Shown: positions 16,873-25,352 of the stretch, piece after piece
How positions within the stretch are numbered: position 1 is the stretch's first letter
How the letters are laid out: the number at the start of each line of letters is the position of its first letter
Assembly (NCBI GenBank): GCA_031253835.1
Contig: JAIRVP010000009.1
Coordinates: forward strand, 1 to 34,603
Direction of reading: 5' to 3'
DNA: 34,603 nt
DNA from: Burkholderia sp.
Lineage (GTDB): Bacteria; Pseudomonadota; Gammaproteobacteria; Burkholderiales; Burkholderiaceae
Position numbers and translations under genes: made by a program
Notes under the pieces: model-generated
The model's input: only the letters and a program-made list of their open reading frames with translations
Told to the model about the DNA's origin: nothing
Database searches by the model: none

Positions 16873-16981
16873 TGAACTCAATGCGTACGACGTTGCATTC
16901 GCTACCAGCAGGCGGGTGCGGCGGGATTCAAGAACCACGCTGGATCCCAGGACCCACTTTCCACAGTCAGGAGCAGTTCGG

Positions 16982-18565
16982 ATGAGCGACGATATCGACA
17001 ACGGCGGCAAGGGTGGCTTCACGCGCCGCGACATGATGCGGATCATGGCGGCGAGCGGCATGATGGCCGCCGGCGCCGGCGGACTGCTGGTGAATCCCGT
17101 GACTGCCTTCGCCGCGCCCGCGCCGAAACGCGGCGGCAAGATCCGGGTCGCGAACGAATCGAGTTCGACGGCCGATACGCTCGACCCGGCCAAGGGATCG
17201 ACGGGTGCCGACTACATCCGCTTCTTCATGTTCTACAGCGGCCTGACGCAGCTGGATCAAAGCCTCACCCCGCAGATGAACCTCGCCGAGTCCCTGCACA
17301 CGACCGACGCGAAGACCTGGGTCATCAGGCTGCGCAAGGGCGTCACGTTCCACGACGGCAAGCCGGTCGGCCCGGCCGACGTCGTGTACTCGCTGATGCG
17401 CCACAAGAGCGCGGCCACCGCGTCGAAGGTCAAGACGATCGCCGACCAGTTCACCGATGCGAAGGCGACGGGGCCCGACGAAGTCACGCTCGTGCTCGCC
17501 AGCGCGAACGCGGACCTGCCGGTGATCCTCGCGACGCCGCAGCTCGTGATCACCAAGGACGGCACGACCGACTTCAGCACCGGCATCGGCTGCGGCCCGT
17601 ACAAGCTGAAGTCGTTCAAGCCGGGCGTGACGACCATCGGTGTGCGCAACGACAGCTACTTCAAGCCGGGGATGCCGTATCTCGACGAGATCGAGCTGAT
17701 CGGCATCACCGACAGCGCCGCGCGCCTGAACGCGCTGCTGTCCGGCGACGTGCACCTGATCAACGCGATCGACCCGCGCTCGACGCAGCGGGTCGCGTCC
17801 ACGCCGGGCTATGCGCTGAAGGAAACCAAGTCGGGGCTGTACACCGACCTGATCATGCGCAGCGACAACCCGATTACCGCGAACCCCGACTTCGTCGAAG
17901 GGATGAAGTACCTGTTCGATCGCGAGCAGATCCGCTCGGCGGTGTTCCGCGGCTATGCGGTGATCGGCAACGACCAGCCGATTCCGCCGGGGCATCGCTA
18001 CTTCAACGCGTCGCTGCCGCAGCGGCCGCACGATCCGGACAAGGCGAAGTTCCTGTTCCAGAAGGCGGGTGCGCTGGGCACCACGCTGCCGCCGGTCTAT
18101 GCGACGTCCGACGCGAACGGCTCGATCGAGATGGCCGTGCTGATGCAGCAGGCCGGCCAGAAGATCGGGCTGAACCTGCAGGTGAACCGCGTCGCGGCCG
18201 ACGGCTACTGGTCGAACCACTGGATGAAGCATCCGCTCGGCTTCGGCAACATCAACCCGCGCTCGAGCGCCGACGTGCTGTTCACGCAGTTCTTCAAGTC
18301 GGATGCACCGTGGAACGAGTCGGGCTGGAAGAACCCGAAGTTCGACCAGCTGCTGCTCGCCGCGCGCTCGGAGACCGACGACGCGAAGCGCAAGCAGATG
18401 TACGGCGAGATGCAGGTGCTCGTGTCGCAGCAGTGCCGGATCGGCATTCCGGCGTTCATCAGCTTCCTCGACGGCTACGACAAGCGGCTCGCGGGCCTCG
18501 GCTCGATCCCGACCGGCGGGATGATGGGCTTCATGTTCGCCGAGCACGTATGGTGGAACGCCTGA
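16982..18565 (+). CDS. Peptide-type ABC transporter substrate-binding protein, Tat-exported
   Basis: Periplasmic solute-binding protein of the DppA/OppA family (SBP_bac_5), 527 residues. The N-terminus has a twin-arginine motif TRRDMMR followed by a hydrophobic stretch ending FAAPAP, so it is exported folded through Tat. The mature part shows family landmarks: DTLDPAKG, LAESLHTTDAKTWVIRLRKGVTFHDGKP and the late YGEMQVLVSQQ segment. AGGAG lies eight nt before the ATG at 16982. It is the first gene of the importer operon, followed by a strong stem-loop and two permeases. The ligand (dipeptide, opine, acylated amine or similar) is not predictable, but the neighbouring enzymes point to a nitrogen compound. 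Confidence 0.95.
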   Translation: MSDDIDNGGKGGFTRRDMMRIMAASGMMAAGAGGLLVNPVTAFAAPAPKRGGKIRVANESSSTADTLDPAKGSTGADYIRFFMFYSGLTQLDQSLTPQMNLAESLHTTDAKTWVIRLRKGVTFHDGKPVGPADVVYSLMRHKSAATASKVKTIADQFTDAKATGPDEVTLVLASANADLPVILATPQLVITKDGTTDFSTGIGCGPYKLKSFKPGVTTIGVRNDSYFKPGMPYLDEIELIGITDSAARLNALLSGDVHLINAIDPRSTQRVASTPGYALKETKSGLYTDLIMRSDNPITANPDFVEGMKYLFDREQIRSAVFRGYAVIGNDQPIPPGHRYFNASLPQRPHDPDKAKFLFQKAGALGTTLPPVYATSDANGSIEMAVLMQQAGQKIGLNLQVNRVAADGYWSNHWMKHPLGFGNINPRSSADVLFTQFFKSDAPWNESGWKNPKFDQLLLAARSETDDAKRKQMYGEMQVLVSQQCRIGIPAFISFLDGYDKRLAGLGSIPTGGMMGFMFAEHVWWNA

Positions 18566-18585
18566 CGCCGATGCATGACGCCGCC

Positions 18586-18619
18586 GCGCGGCCGGAGCGG
18601 GCAACCGCCCCGGTCGCGC
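18586..18619 (+). promoter_or_regulatory. Intra-operon stem-loop with GCAA tetraloop
   Basis: A 15-bp stem (18586-18600 with 18605-18619, one wobble and one mismatch) closed by the stable tetraloop GCAA, between the binding-protein stop and the first permease ribosome site. No T-run follows. Such structures often protect binding-protein mRNA and lower permease expression; that role here is inferred. Confidence 0.65.
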
Positions 18620-18644
18620 GCGATCTTTCCCGGAGTGCCGTTTC

Positions 18645-19598
18645 ATGAATCGAATCCTGCTTGGACTGATCGGCCGGCGCATCGCGGTCACCGCGCTGAC
18701 GCTGCTGATCGTGTCCGCGATCATCTTCACGATCACGAACCTGCTGCCGGGCGACGCCGCGCAGGCCGCGCTCGGCCAGTCCGCGACACCGGAAACGGTC
18801 GCCGCGCTGCGCCAGCAATTCGGCCTCGACATGCCGGCCCACGTGCGCTACCTGCATTGGCTCGCGGGGCTGCTGCACGGCGATTTCGGCCGCTCGCTGT
18901 CGGGCGACATGCCGGTGTCGGAGCTGATCGGCGGGCGCCTGCCGAAGTCGCTCGCGCTCGCGGCGATCACGACCGCCGTGTCGGTGCCGATCGCGCTGCT
19001 GCTCGGGATTCTCGCGGCGGTCAAGCGCGAGTCGCTGGTCGATCGCGTGATCAGCCTCGGCACGCTGTCGCTCGTCGCGACGCCGGAGTTCCTGATCGCG
19101 ACGGTCGCCGTGCTCGTGCTGGCCGTGAAGCTGCACTGGCTGTCGGCGCTGTCGTACAGCGGCCCGATCGAAAGCCTGCACGATTTCCTGCGCGCATACG
19201 CGATGCCGGTGCTGACGCTGTGCGCGGTCGTGATCGCGCAGATGGCCCGGATGACGCGCGCCGCGGTGATCGAGCAGCTGAGCGCGTCGTATGTCGAGAT
19301 GGCCGTGCTCAAGGGTGCGAGCCCCGCGCGCGTCGTGCTGCGCCACGCGTTGCCGAACGCGATCGGCCCGATCGCCAATGCGATCGCGTTGAGCCTGTCG
19401 TACCTGCTCGGCGGCGTGATCGTCGTCGAGACGATCTTCAACTATCCGGGCCTCGCGAGCCTGATGGTCGATGCCGTCGGCAATCGCGATTTCCCGCTGG
19501 TCCAGGCGTGCACGCTGATCTTCTGCGTCGCCTACCTGACGCTCGTGCTGTTCGCCGACCTGTGCTCGATCGTGTCGAACCCGCGACTGCGGACCTGA
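18645..19598 (+). CDS. ABC transporter permease, DppB type
   Basis: Inner-membrane permease of a dipeptide/oligopeptide-type importer, 317 residues. It has the family N-terminus (MNRILLGLIGRRI then a long hydrophobic helix and the LLPGDAAQAALG region), six membrane segments and the EAA-type loop around MAVLKGASPARVVLRHALPNAIGP. GGAG lies upstream of the ATG. Its stop is followed directly by the second permease, so the two are translated together. It forms a heterodimeric channel with the next gene product and contacts the double ATPase. Confidence 0.95.
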   Translation: MNRILLGLIGRRIAVTALTLLIVSAIIFTITNLLPGDAAQAALGQSATPETVAALRQQFGLDMPAHVRYLHWLAGLLHGDFGRSLSGDMPVSELIGGRLPKSLALAAITTAVSVPIALLLGILAAVKRESLVDRVISLGTLSLVATPEFLIATVAVLVLAVKLHWLSALSYSGPIESLHDFLRAYAMPVLTLCAVVIAQMARMTRAAVIEQLSASYVEMAVLKGASPARVVLRHALPNAIGPIANAIALSLSYLLGGVIVVETIFNYPGLASLMVDAVGNRDFPLVQACTLIFCVAYLTLVLFADLCSIVSNPRLRT

Positions 19599-20588
19599 GT
19601 GTCCCGTCCTTCTTCCGAGATGCCGCCCATGCACCCGACCGAACCCGTTCATCGCAGCAGCGCGCTGCCGCCGTCAGGCGAACCGCGCTCGCCGTGGGGG
19701 GGCGCGCCGCCGCCCGCCACGCCGTCCCCCGACCAGCCGCGCAAGCGCCGCGCCGCGCGCATGAAACTGACGACCGGCGGCCGCGTCGGCCTGTCGATGG
19801 TCAGCCTGATGCTGTTCATCGCGGTGTTCGCGCCGCTGCTCGCGCCGCACGATCTCGGTGCGATCGTCACGCCGGACGTGTTCGCGCCGTTCAGCGCGAA
19901 GCTGCCGTTCGGCTCCGACTTCCTCGGCCGCGACATGCTGAGCCGGATCCTGTACGGCACGCGGCTGACCGTGCTGCTCGCGCTCGCGGCGGTACTGCTC
20001 GCCGCGCTGACCGGCACGACGCTCGGATTGCTCGCTACCGTGTCGGGCCGCGCGGTCGACGAGACGATGAGCCGGCTGCTCGATGCGCTCACGTCGATTC
20101 CGTCGAAGATGTTCGCGCTGATGTTCGTCGCCGCGTTCGGCTCGTCGCTGCCGCTCCTGATCCTCACCGCCGCGGTCAGCTACATGCCGGGCTCGTACCG
20201 GATCGCGCGCGCGCTGGCGGTCAACATCAGCACGCTCGAATTCGTGCAGGTCGCGAAGGCGCGTGGCGAGAGCGCGTTGTACATCGCCTGCGTCGAGATG
20301 TTGCCGAACATGATCCATCCGATGCTCGCCGATACCGGTCTGCGCTTCACGTTCGTCGTGCTGCTGCTGAGCGGCCTGAGCTTTCTCGGGCTCGGCGTGC
20401 AGCCGCCGTATGCGGACCTCGGCTCGCTCGTGCGCGAGAACATCGCGAGCCTCGGCGACGGCTCGGCCGTCGCGATCATGCCCGCGGTCGCGATCGCGAT
20501 CCTGACGGTGGGCGTCAACCTGATGATCGACGGTCTGCCGCATCGCGGCCGCCGCAAGGGCGCGGCCGGCGCCGCCGGAGGGCACTGA
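19599..20588 (+). CDS. ABC transporter permease, DppC type
   Basis: Second permease of the same importer, 329 residues if started at the GTG directly after the preceding stop. ATGs at 19620 and 19629 are alternatives, and no start has a clear ribosome site. The first 55 residues are a Pro-rich cytoplasmic extension. The usual DppC landmarks follow: LFIAVFAPLLAPHD, FGSDFLGRDMLSRILYGTR, the coupling loop VAKARGESALYIACVEMLPNMIHPM and GLSFLGLGVQPPYADLGSLVRE. It overlaps the ATPase gene by one base (TGATG). Confidence 0.94.
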   Translation: MSRPSSEMPPMHPTEPVHRSSALPPSGEPRSPWGGAPPPATPSPDQPRKRRAARMKLTTGGRVGLSMVSLMLFIAVFAPLLAPHDLGAIVTPDVFAPFSAKLPFGSDFLGRDMLSRILYGTRLTVLLALAAVLLAALTGTTLGLLATVSGRAVDETMSRLLDALTSIPSKMFALMFVAAFGSSLPLLILTAAVSYMPGSYRIARALAVNISTLEFVQVAKARGESALYIACVEMLPNMIHPMLADTGLRFTFVVLLLSGLSFLGLGVQPPYADLGSLVRENIASLGDGSAVAIMPAVAIAILTVGVNLMIDGLPHRGRRKGAAGAAGGH

Positions 20589-22462
20589 TGCGACACGAAT
20601 CGAACCCGCTCGTCGAGGTGCGCGGGCTGCGCGTGGTCGGCGGACGGCCGGGCGGCGAGGAAACGACGATCGTCCACGGCGTCGACTTCGACATCGGCCG
20701 CGGCGAGGTGCTCGCGCTCATCGGCGAATCGGGCTCCGGCAAGACGACGATCGCGCTGGCGCTGATGGGCCACGCGCGTGCCGGTTGCCGGATCGCCGGC
20801 GGCTCGGTGAAGCTCGGCGGCACGGACGTCTGCACGCTGTCCGCACCGGCGCTGACCGCGCTGCGCGGCCGCAAGGTCGCGTATATCGCGCAGAGCGCCG
20901 CCGCCGCGTTCAACCCGTCGCGCACGATTCTCGACCAGGTGATCGAGAGCGCGCTGATTCACCGGACGCTGACGAAGCGCGATGCGCAGGCGAAGGCGAT
21001 CGAGCTGTTCCGCGCGCTCGCGCTGCCGGAACCGGAGACGATCGGCAAGCGCTATCCGCACCAGGTTTCCGGCGGCCAGTTGCAGCGGCTGATGGCCGCG
21101 ATGGCGCTGATCACCGATCCGGAGCTGGTGATCCTCGACGAGCCGACCACCGCGCTCGACGTGACCACGCAGATCGACGTGCTGCAGGCGTTCAAGAGCG
21201 TGATCCGGCGCTGCGGGATGAGCGCGGTGTACGTGTCGCACGACCTGGCCGTGGTCGCGCAGATGGCCGACCGGATCGTCGTGCTGAGCGACGGCGTGAT
21301 CCGCGAGGCCGGCACGACCGAACAGATCCTGCATGCGCCGACGCACCCGTACACGCAGAGCCTGATCGCGGCGGTGACGCCGCACGATGCCGAGCGCGAC
21401 GCGAAACCGGAACCTGCCGTGCCGGCGCCGCTGCTCAACGTGCGCGGCGCGATCGCCGGGTACGGCGGCCGTACCGCGAAAGGCTGGCCCGCGAAGGTGA
21501 TCCTGCACGAGGTGGACCTGTGCATCGGGCGCGGGCAGACCGTCGGCGTGATCGGCGAATCGGGCTCCGGCAAGACGACGCTCGCGAAGGTGATCGCGGG
21601 CCTCGTGCCGGCGACGGGCGGCGAGATCCTGCTCGACGGCGAGCCGCTCGCGCGCGATATCGGCAAGCGAACGAAGGAGCAGCACCGCCGCGTGCAGATC
21701 GTGTTCCAGAACGCCGATACCGCACTCAATCCGGTGCATACGGTCGAGCGCACGCTCGCGCGGCCGCTCGCGTTCTATCACGGGATCAGGGGTGCGCGTG
21801 CGCGGCAGCGCGTCGCGGAGCTGCTCGAACTCGTGCGGCTGCCGCAGGCGGTCGCCGCGCGGCGCACCGGCGAGCTGTCGGGCGGGCAGAAACAGCGCGT
21901 GAACCTCGCGCGTGCACTCGCGGCCGAGCCCGACCTGATCCTGTGCGACGAGGTCACGTCGGCGCTCGACACGGTGGTCGGCGCCGCGATCATGGATCTG
22001 TTGCGCGACCTGCAGGCGAAGCTCGGCGTGTCGTACGTGTTCATCACGCACGACATCGCGAAGGTGCGCGCGATCAGCGACGACATCGTCGTGCTGTATG
22101 CGGGCCGGCGGGTCGAGACGGGCAGCCGCGACGCGCTGTGCGCGCCGCCTTATCACCCGTATTCGCACCTGCTCGTGTCGTCCGCGCCGGAACTGCGCGC
22201 GGGCTGGCTCGACGATGCGGCCGAGCGTTGCCATCGTCCGCTCGTGCCGATCGGCGCGAGTGCGGACGCCGCCGAGCTGTGTCCGTTCCTGTCGCGCTGC
22301 TCGATGCGGGTGGACGGTGTCTGCAACCGGACGGCACCGGTGCTGCGCACGCTCGACAACGGCGCGCAGGTGCTGTGCCATCGCAGCGAGGAGGACCTCG
22401 CGCGTTTCCAGGCGGAGCCGGTGCAGGCGGGCGTCGCGCCGGTGCAGCCGGTACAGCCGTAA
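20588..22462 (+). CDS. ABC transporter ATP-binding protein with two fused ATPase domains
   Basis: Cytoplasmic double ATPase of 624 residues, combining what are two separate proteins (DppD and DppF) in E. coli, as in GsiA. Each half has a Walker A GESGSGKTT, a signature (VSGGQLQR; LSGGQKQR) and a Walker B (LVILDEPTTALD; LILCDEVTSALD) with an H-loop His (VSHDLA; ITHDIA). The oligopeptide-transporter C-terminal domain ends with a cysteine cluster (CPFLSRCSMRVDGVC) that binds an iron-sulfur centre in related proteins. In the second half, Cys-Asp-Glu-Val replaces the usual Leu-Asp-Glu-Pro, a common variant. The start overlaps the permease stop, so translation is coupled. Confidence 0.95.
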   Translation: MRHESNPLVEVRGLRVVGGRPGGEETTIVHGVDFDIGRGEVLALIGESGSGKTTIALALMGHARAGCRIAGGSVKLGGTDVCTLSAPALTALRGRKVAYIAQSAAAAFNPSRTILDQVIESALIHRTLTKRDAQAKAIELFRALALPEPETIGKRYPHQVSGGQLQRLMAAMALITDPELVILDEPTTALDVTTQIDVLQAFKSVIRRCGMSAVYVSHDLAVVAQMADRIVVLSDGVIREAGTTEQILHAPTHPYTQSLIAAVTPHDAERDAKPEPAVPAPLLNVRGAIAGYGGRTAKGWPAKVILHEVDLCIGRGQTVGVIGESGSGKTTLAKVIAGLVPATGGEILLDGEPLARDIGKRTKEQHRRVQIVFQNADTALNPVHTVERTLARPLAFYHGIRGARARQRVAELLELVRLPQAVAARRTGELSGGQKQRVNLARALAAEPDLILCDEVTSALDTVVGAAIMDLLRDLQAKLGVSYVFITHDIAKVRAISDDIVVLYAGRRVETGSRDALCAPPYHPYSHLLVSSAPELRAGWLDDAAERCHRPLVPIGASADAAELCPFLSRCSMRVDGVCNRTAPVLRTLDNGAQVLCHRSEEDLARFQAEPVQAGVAPVQPVQP

Positions 22463-22536
22463 CGCGCGAGACGCCAACCGTTCATCGCGCGTTCCGCTGC
22501 GGCCGGCGCGCCGCATAGTGTGCTGCGGCAGTCGCG

Positions 22537-22605
22537 CAAAACGGCGATTTGTGCGCGTGCCGCGCGCGAATACGCGGCAACTGCGGTTTTTGACGCTGAT
22601 TAAAT
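22537..22605 (+). promoter_or_regulatory. Shared upstream element, copy B (FAD oxidoreductase)
   Basis: A 69-nt stretch from CAAAACGGCGATTTGTGCG to GGTTTTTGACGCTGATTAAAT, 61 bp before the preferred start. Its first part matches copy A, and its overall frame matches copy C in length. An in-frame ATG at 22604 lies inside the element, which argues for translation starting at 22667. Between the ATPase stop and this element (22463-22536) I see only GC-rich inverted repeats. Confidence 0.65.
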
Positions 22606-22666
22606 GATTCCCATTGAACGGTCGCCGATCGTCGTTGCCGGAATGCTCGAGAAGGATCAGGATCCG

Positions 22667-23944
22667 ATGAAATTCGAATCGTACTGGCTGGATACCCGCC
22701 CCGCGTTTCGTGCCGGTTGCGAAGGGCCCGTCGAAGGGCGTGCCGACGTGGCCGTGATCGGCGGCGGCTTCACCGGCCTGTCGGCGGCGCTCGCGTTGGC
22801 GCAGCGCGGCGTATCGGTGGTCGTGCTCGAAGCCGCGCAGGTCGCGGGCGAAGCGTCCGGGCGCAACGGAGGCCAGTGCAATACGGGGGTCGCCCAGGAC
22901 TACGCGTCGCTTGCCGCGCGAATCGGCGCCGAGCCGGCGAAGCAGTTCTATCGCGCCTATGAAAGCGCGGTCAAGAGCGTCGAGACGATCGTCACGGAGC
23001 AGGCGATCGATTGTGACTTCCGGCGTGCGGGCAAACTGAAGCTTGCGGCGAAGCCGCAGCATTTCGCGGGGCTCGCGAAGACGTTCGACGCGTTGCGGCG
23101 CGATGTCGATCCGGATATCGAACTGATCGAACCGTCGAGGATCCGCGATGAAGTCGCCTCCGACGGCTTTTACGGTGGACTCCTGCAGCGCAACGGCGCG
23201 CAGATGCACATGGGCAAGTTCGGCGTCGGGCTTGCGCAGGCGGCCGTGCGTGCCGGTGCGCGCCTCTACGAGCATGCGGCCGTCACGCAGCTGGACCGGC
23301 TGGAGGGCGAGCGCCACGTGATTACCTGCACGCGCGGCACGCTCGTCGCCGATCGCGTGCTGGTCGCGACCGGCGCGTCGCAGCACGGTCCGTTCGCATG
23401 GTTCCGGCGGCGCCTCGCGCCGGTCGGCAGTTTCATCGTCGTGACCGAGCCGCTGCCCGACGCGCAGCTGAACCGGCTGTTTCCGCACCGCCGTGCGTAC
23501 GTGACGTCGCGCCAGATCGGCAACTACTTCCGCGTGACACCCGACAACCGGCTGCTGTTCGGCGGCCGTGCGCGTTTCGCGATGTCGAGCCCGCGCTCCG
23601 ACGCGAAGAGCGGTGACATCCTGCGCGCCGGCATGGCCGGCTATTTCCCGGAACTGGCCGACGTGCGGCTCGATTACTGCTGGGGCGGGCTGGTCGACAT
23701 CACCGCCGACCGGCTGCCGCGCGCGGGCCAGCACGACGGGCTCTATTACTCGATGGGCTACAGCGGTCACGGCGTGCAGATGTCCGTGCACATGGGCCGC
23801 GTGATGGCCGACGTGCTGTACGGCGCGGCCGCGTCGAATCCGTGGCGCGAGCTCGAGTGGCCGGCGATGCCCGGCAATTTCGGGCACGCATGGTTCCTGC
23901 CGATCGTCGGCGCGTATTACCGGATTCAGGATTTCCTGCACTGA
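22667..23944 (+). CDS. FAD-dependent oxidoreductase, PuuB/OrdL-like (DAO family)
   Basis: Flavin amine oxidase or dehydrogenase of the D-amino-acid oxidase fold, 425 residues. YWLDTRP at the N-terminus, the dinucleotide-binding motif VIGGGFTGLSAALALAQRG with VVVLE, and the SGRNGGQCNTG segment are characteristic of gamma-glutamylputrescine oxidase (PuuB) and related proteins. The C-terminal YSMGYSGHGVQMSVHMGR completes the FAD site. The frame is open from 22604, but the ATG at 22667 has AGGA close upstream and lies beyond the shared promoter element. It probably oxidises a secondary or primary amine to an aldehyde plus ammonia or amine. It follows the ABC operon under its own copy of the element. 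Confidence 0.92.
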   Translation: MKFESYWLDTRPAFRAGCEGPVEGRADVAVIGGGFTGLSAALALAQRGVSVVVLEAAQVAGEASGRNGGQCNTGVAQDYASLAARIGAEPAKQFYRAYESAVKSVETIVTEQAIDCDFRRAGKLKLAAKPQHFAGLAKTFDALRRDVDPDIELIEPSRIRDEVASDGFYGGLLQRNGAQMHMGKFGVGLAQAAVRAGARLYEHAAVTQLDRLEGERHVITCTRGTLVADRVLVATGASQHGPFAWFRRRLAPVGSFIVVTEPLPDAQLNRLFPHRRAYVTSRQIGNYFRVTPDNRLLFGGRARFAMSSPRSDAKSGDILRAGMAGYFPELADVRLDYCWGGLVDITADRLPRAGQHDGLYYSMGYSGHGVQMSVHMGRVMADVLYGAAASNPWRELEWPAMPGNFGHAWFLPIVGAYYRIQDFLH

Positions 23945-23968
23945 AGCGGGCGCCGGGGAGGAGTCGAT

Positions 23969-24040
23969 ATGAAAGTGCGTTTCGTTGGCCCGCTCGCGGG
24001 TTTCGCCGTGTCGGCCGCCGCCACGCAGGCGGCGGCATGA
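23969..24040 (+). CDS. 23-residue signal-peptide-like peptide
   Basis: A tiny frame preceded by a strong ribosome site (GGGGAGGAG, 5 nt before ATG). It encodes MKVRFVGPLAGFAVSAAATQ followed by three alanines: a basic start, a hydrophobic core and an Ala-rich end, like a bare signal peptide. Its stop lies just before the AraC-type regulator gene and forms part of that gene's GAGGA ribosome site. It may be a leader peptide that couples translation to the regulator, or the leftover 5' end of a deleted secreted protein. No homologue is recognised. Confidence 0.5.
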   Translation: MKVRFVGPLAGFAVSAAATQAAA

Positions 24041-24051
24041 GGACTGCAAGC

Positions 24052-24507
24052 ATGCTCAACCTGTTTCACGACCCGGTCGACGGCGCGACGCTCCGCGCAC
24101 TGCGTGTCGCGCGGCCCGTCTCGCCGGCGATCGACGATGTGCTGCGCACGATCGACGCATCGTTTGCGCAGCCGCTGAACCTCGGCACGCTCGCGGCGGT
24201 GGCCGGGTTGAGCGTGTCGCGTTTCACCGCGCGCTTTCGCAGCGAAACCGGGTTGTCGCCGCATCGGTATCTGTGCCTCGTGCGGGTGCGGCGCGCGCAG
24301 GACCTGCTGCGCGCCGGACTCGCGCCGTCGGTCGTCGCGACCGATGTCGGCTTCTTCGATCAGAGCCATCTGTGCCGGCATTTCCGGCGGGTGCTCGGGA
24401 TCACGCCGCGCGATTACGTGATCGCGCGACCGGGCGGCACGCCGGCGCGAACGTCGTCGACGTGCACCCGCACCGAACGTCGCGAAGCGTCGTGTCACGC
24501 CGCGTAG
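24052..24507 (+). CDS. Short AraC-family helix-turn-helix regulator
   Basis: Transcription factor of 151 residues consisting almost only of the AraC DNA-binding domain with both helix-turn-helix units (LGTLAAVAGLSVSRFTARFRSETGLSPHRYL and VATDVGFFDQSHLCRHFRRVLGITPRDY). There is no sensory domain, as in MarA/SoxS-type members, so its activity would be set by its amount or by an unlisted partner. The ATG at 24052 has GAGGA eight nt upstream; an in-frame ATG at 24037 overlaps the upstream small frame (ATGA). It lies between the two FAD oxidoreductases and probably controls one of the adjacent units. Confidence 0.88.
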   Translation: MLNLFHDPVDGATLRALRVARPVSPAIDDVLRTIDASFAQPLNLGTLAAVAGLSVSRFTARFRSETGLSPHRYLCLVRVRRAQDLLRAGLAPSVVATDVGFFDQSHLCRHFRRVLGITPRDYVIARPGGTPARTSSTCTRTERREASCHAA

Positions 24508-24615
24508 GCACACGCACGAGCCGGGTGCCCGCCTGACGGGTGTCGGGCGAACGGCGATTTCCGATATCGCGCGACGGTTTTCAACCAGGCCGTCGCGCAC
24601 TGCACAGGAGCAGAA

Positions 24616-25350
24616 ATGACCGCAGCTTTCGTGTTGCACCGTGCCGACGGCGCACCTTCGTCAACCGGGTTCCGCAAGCAGGCGTTCGGCGAGAACGATC
24701 CTTTTGCCTCGCATCGGGAGATGGCGTGGGAAGGGCCCGACGCGATGGCTGCCGGGCGTATCCGCTTTGCCGGCGCGCTCGACATTGCGAGTTATCCGCA
24801 CATCGAGACCCTGGTGGTCGTCGAAGGCGAACTGACGCTCGACGCGGCCGGCGCTGCCCCGTTGGTGCTCGGTCCGGGGGAAGGGATCGTCATCGGCAGC
24901 GGCACGGCGCTTCGCATCCACGCGGATTCGCGCGTGTTTCTCATGTTCTGCGCAGCCGCGTGCACGACACCGACGAAGCACGGCCTGTTTCCGCTGCGCG
25001 CCGATGCCGACTTCAAGCCGTCGTCGTCGCTGCCCGCGGAGGTGCTGCTCGGCCCGGCGCCCCAGTGTCGCAGCGACAACGTGTTCGTCGACGACGGCGC
25101 CGGGTACTGCGCCGGTACGTGGGATTCGACGCCTTATCACCGGATCATTCGCCCGCATCGCGTGAACGAATTCATGTTCCTGCTGGCCGGCAGCGTCCGG
25201 TTCGCCGCACCCGACGGCGGCGTGCTGTCGCTCGGTGCCGGAGACGCGCTGTTCGTGCCGCGCGGCGTATCGATCGGGTGGGAAAGCAGCGAGCGCGTGG
25301 CGAAGTTTTACGTCGTGCAGAACGTCCACGTATCCACCGAACGAGACTGA
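24616..25350 (+). CDS. Bicupin domain protein
   Basis: Small beta-barrel protein of 244 residues with two cupin domains (about 45-110 and 160-235). The second contains PYHRIIRPHRVNEFMFLLAGSVRF with GDALFVPRG, close to the cupin_3/DUF861 (EutQ- or ureidoglycine aminohydrolase-like) pattern. Metal ligands are not all conserved in the first domain. AGGAG lies upstream of the ATG and the next gene follows after 2 bp, so it is in an operon with the FAD oxidase. Such cupins often accompany amine oxidation genes, but their reaction is mostly unknown. Confidence 0.85.
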   Translation: MTAAFVLHRADGAPSSTGFRKQAFGENDPFASHREMAWEGPDAMAAGRIRFAGALDIASYPHIETLVVVEGELTLDAAGAAPLVLGPGEGIVIGSGTALRIHADSRVFLMFCAAACTTPTKHGLFPLRADADFKPSSSLPAEVLLGPAPQCRSDNVFVDDGAGYCAGTWDSTPYHRIIRPHRVNEFMFLLAGSVRFAAPDGGVLSLGAGDALFVPRGVSIGWESSERVAKFYVVQNVHVSTERD

Positions 25351-25352
25351 GC

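Noticed and set aside
16860..16880. Sigma-54 promoter at TTGGCGATGCTTAAATT
   Set aside because: The GG and GC elements do not have the -24/-12 spacing, and the other two copies of the element lack them.
18575..22462. A 1295-codon open frame across the ABC operon
   Set aside because: Only its last 624 codons (from 20588) encode a recognisable protein. The first part is an Arg/Ala-rich shadow of the two permeases.
20180..24049. A 1289-codon open frame on the minus strand
   Set aside because: Shadow of the ATPase and FAD oxidoreductase genes; His/Arg-rich with no domain or ribosome site.
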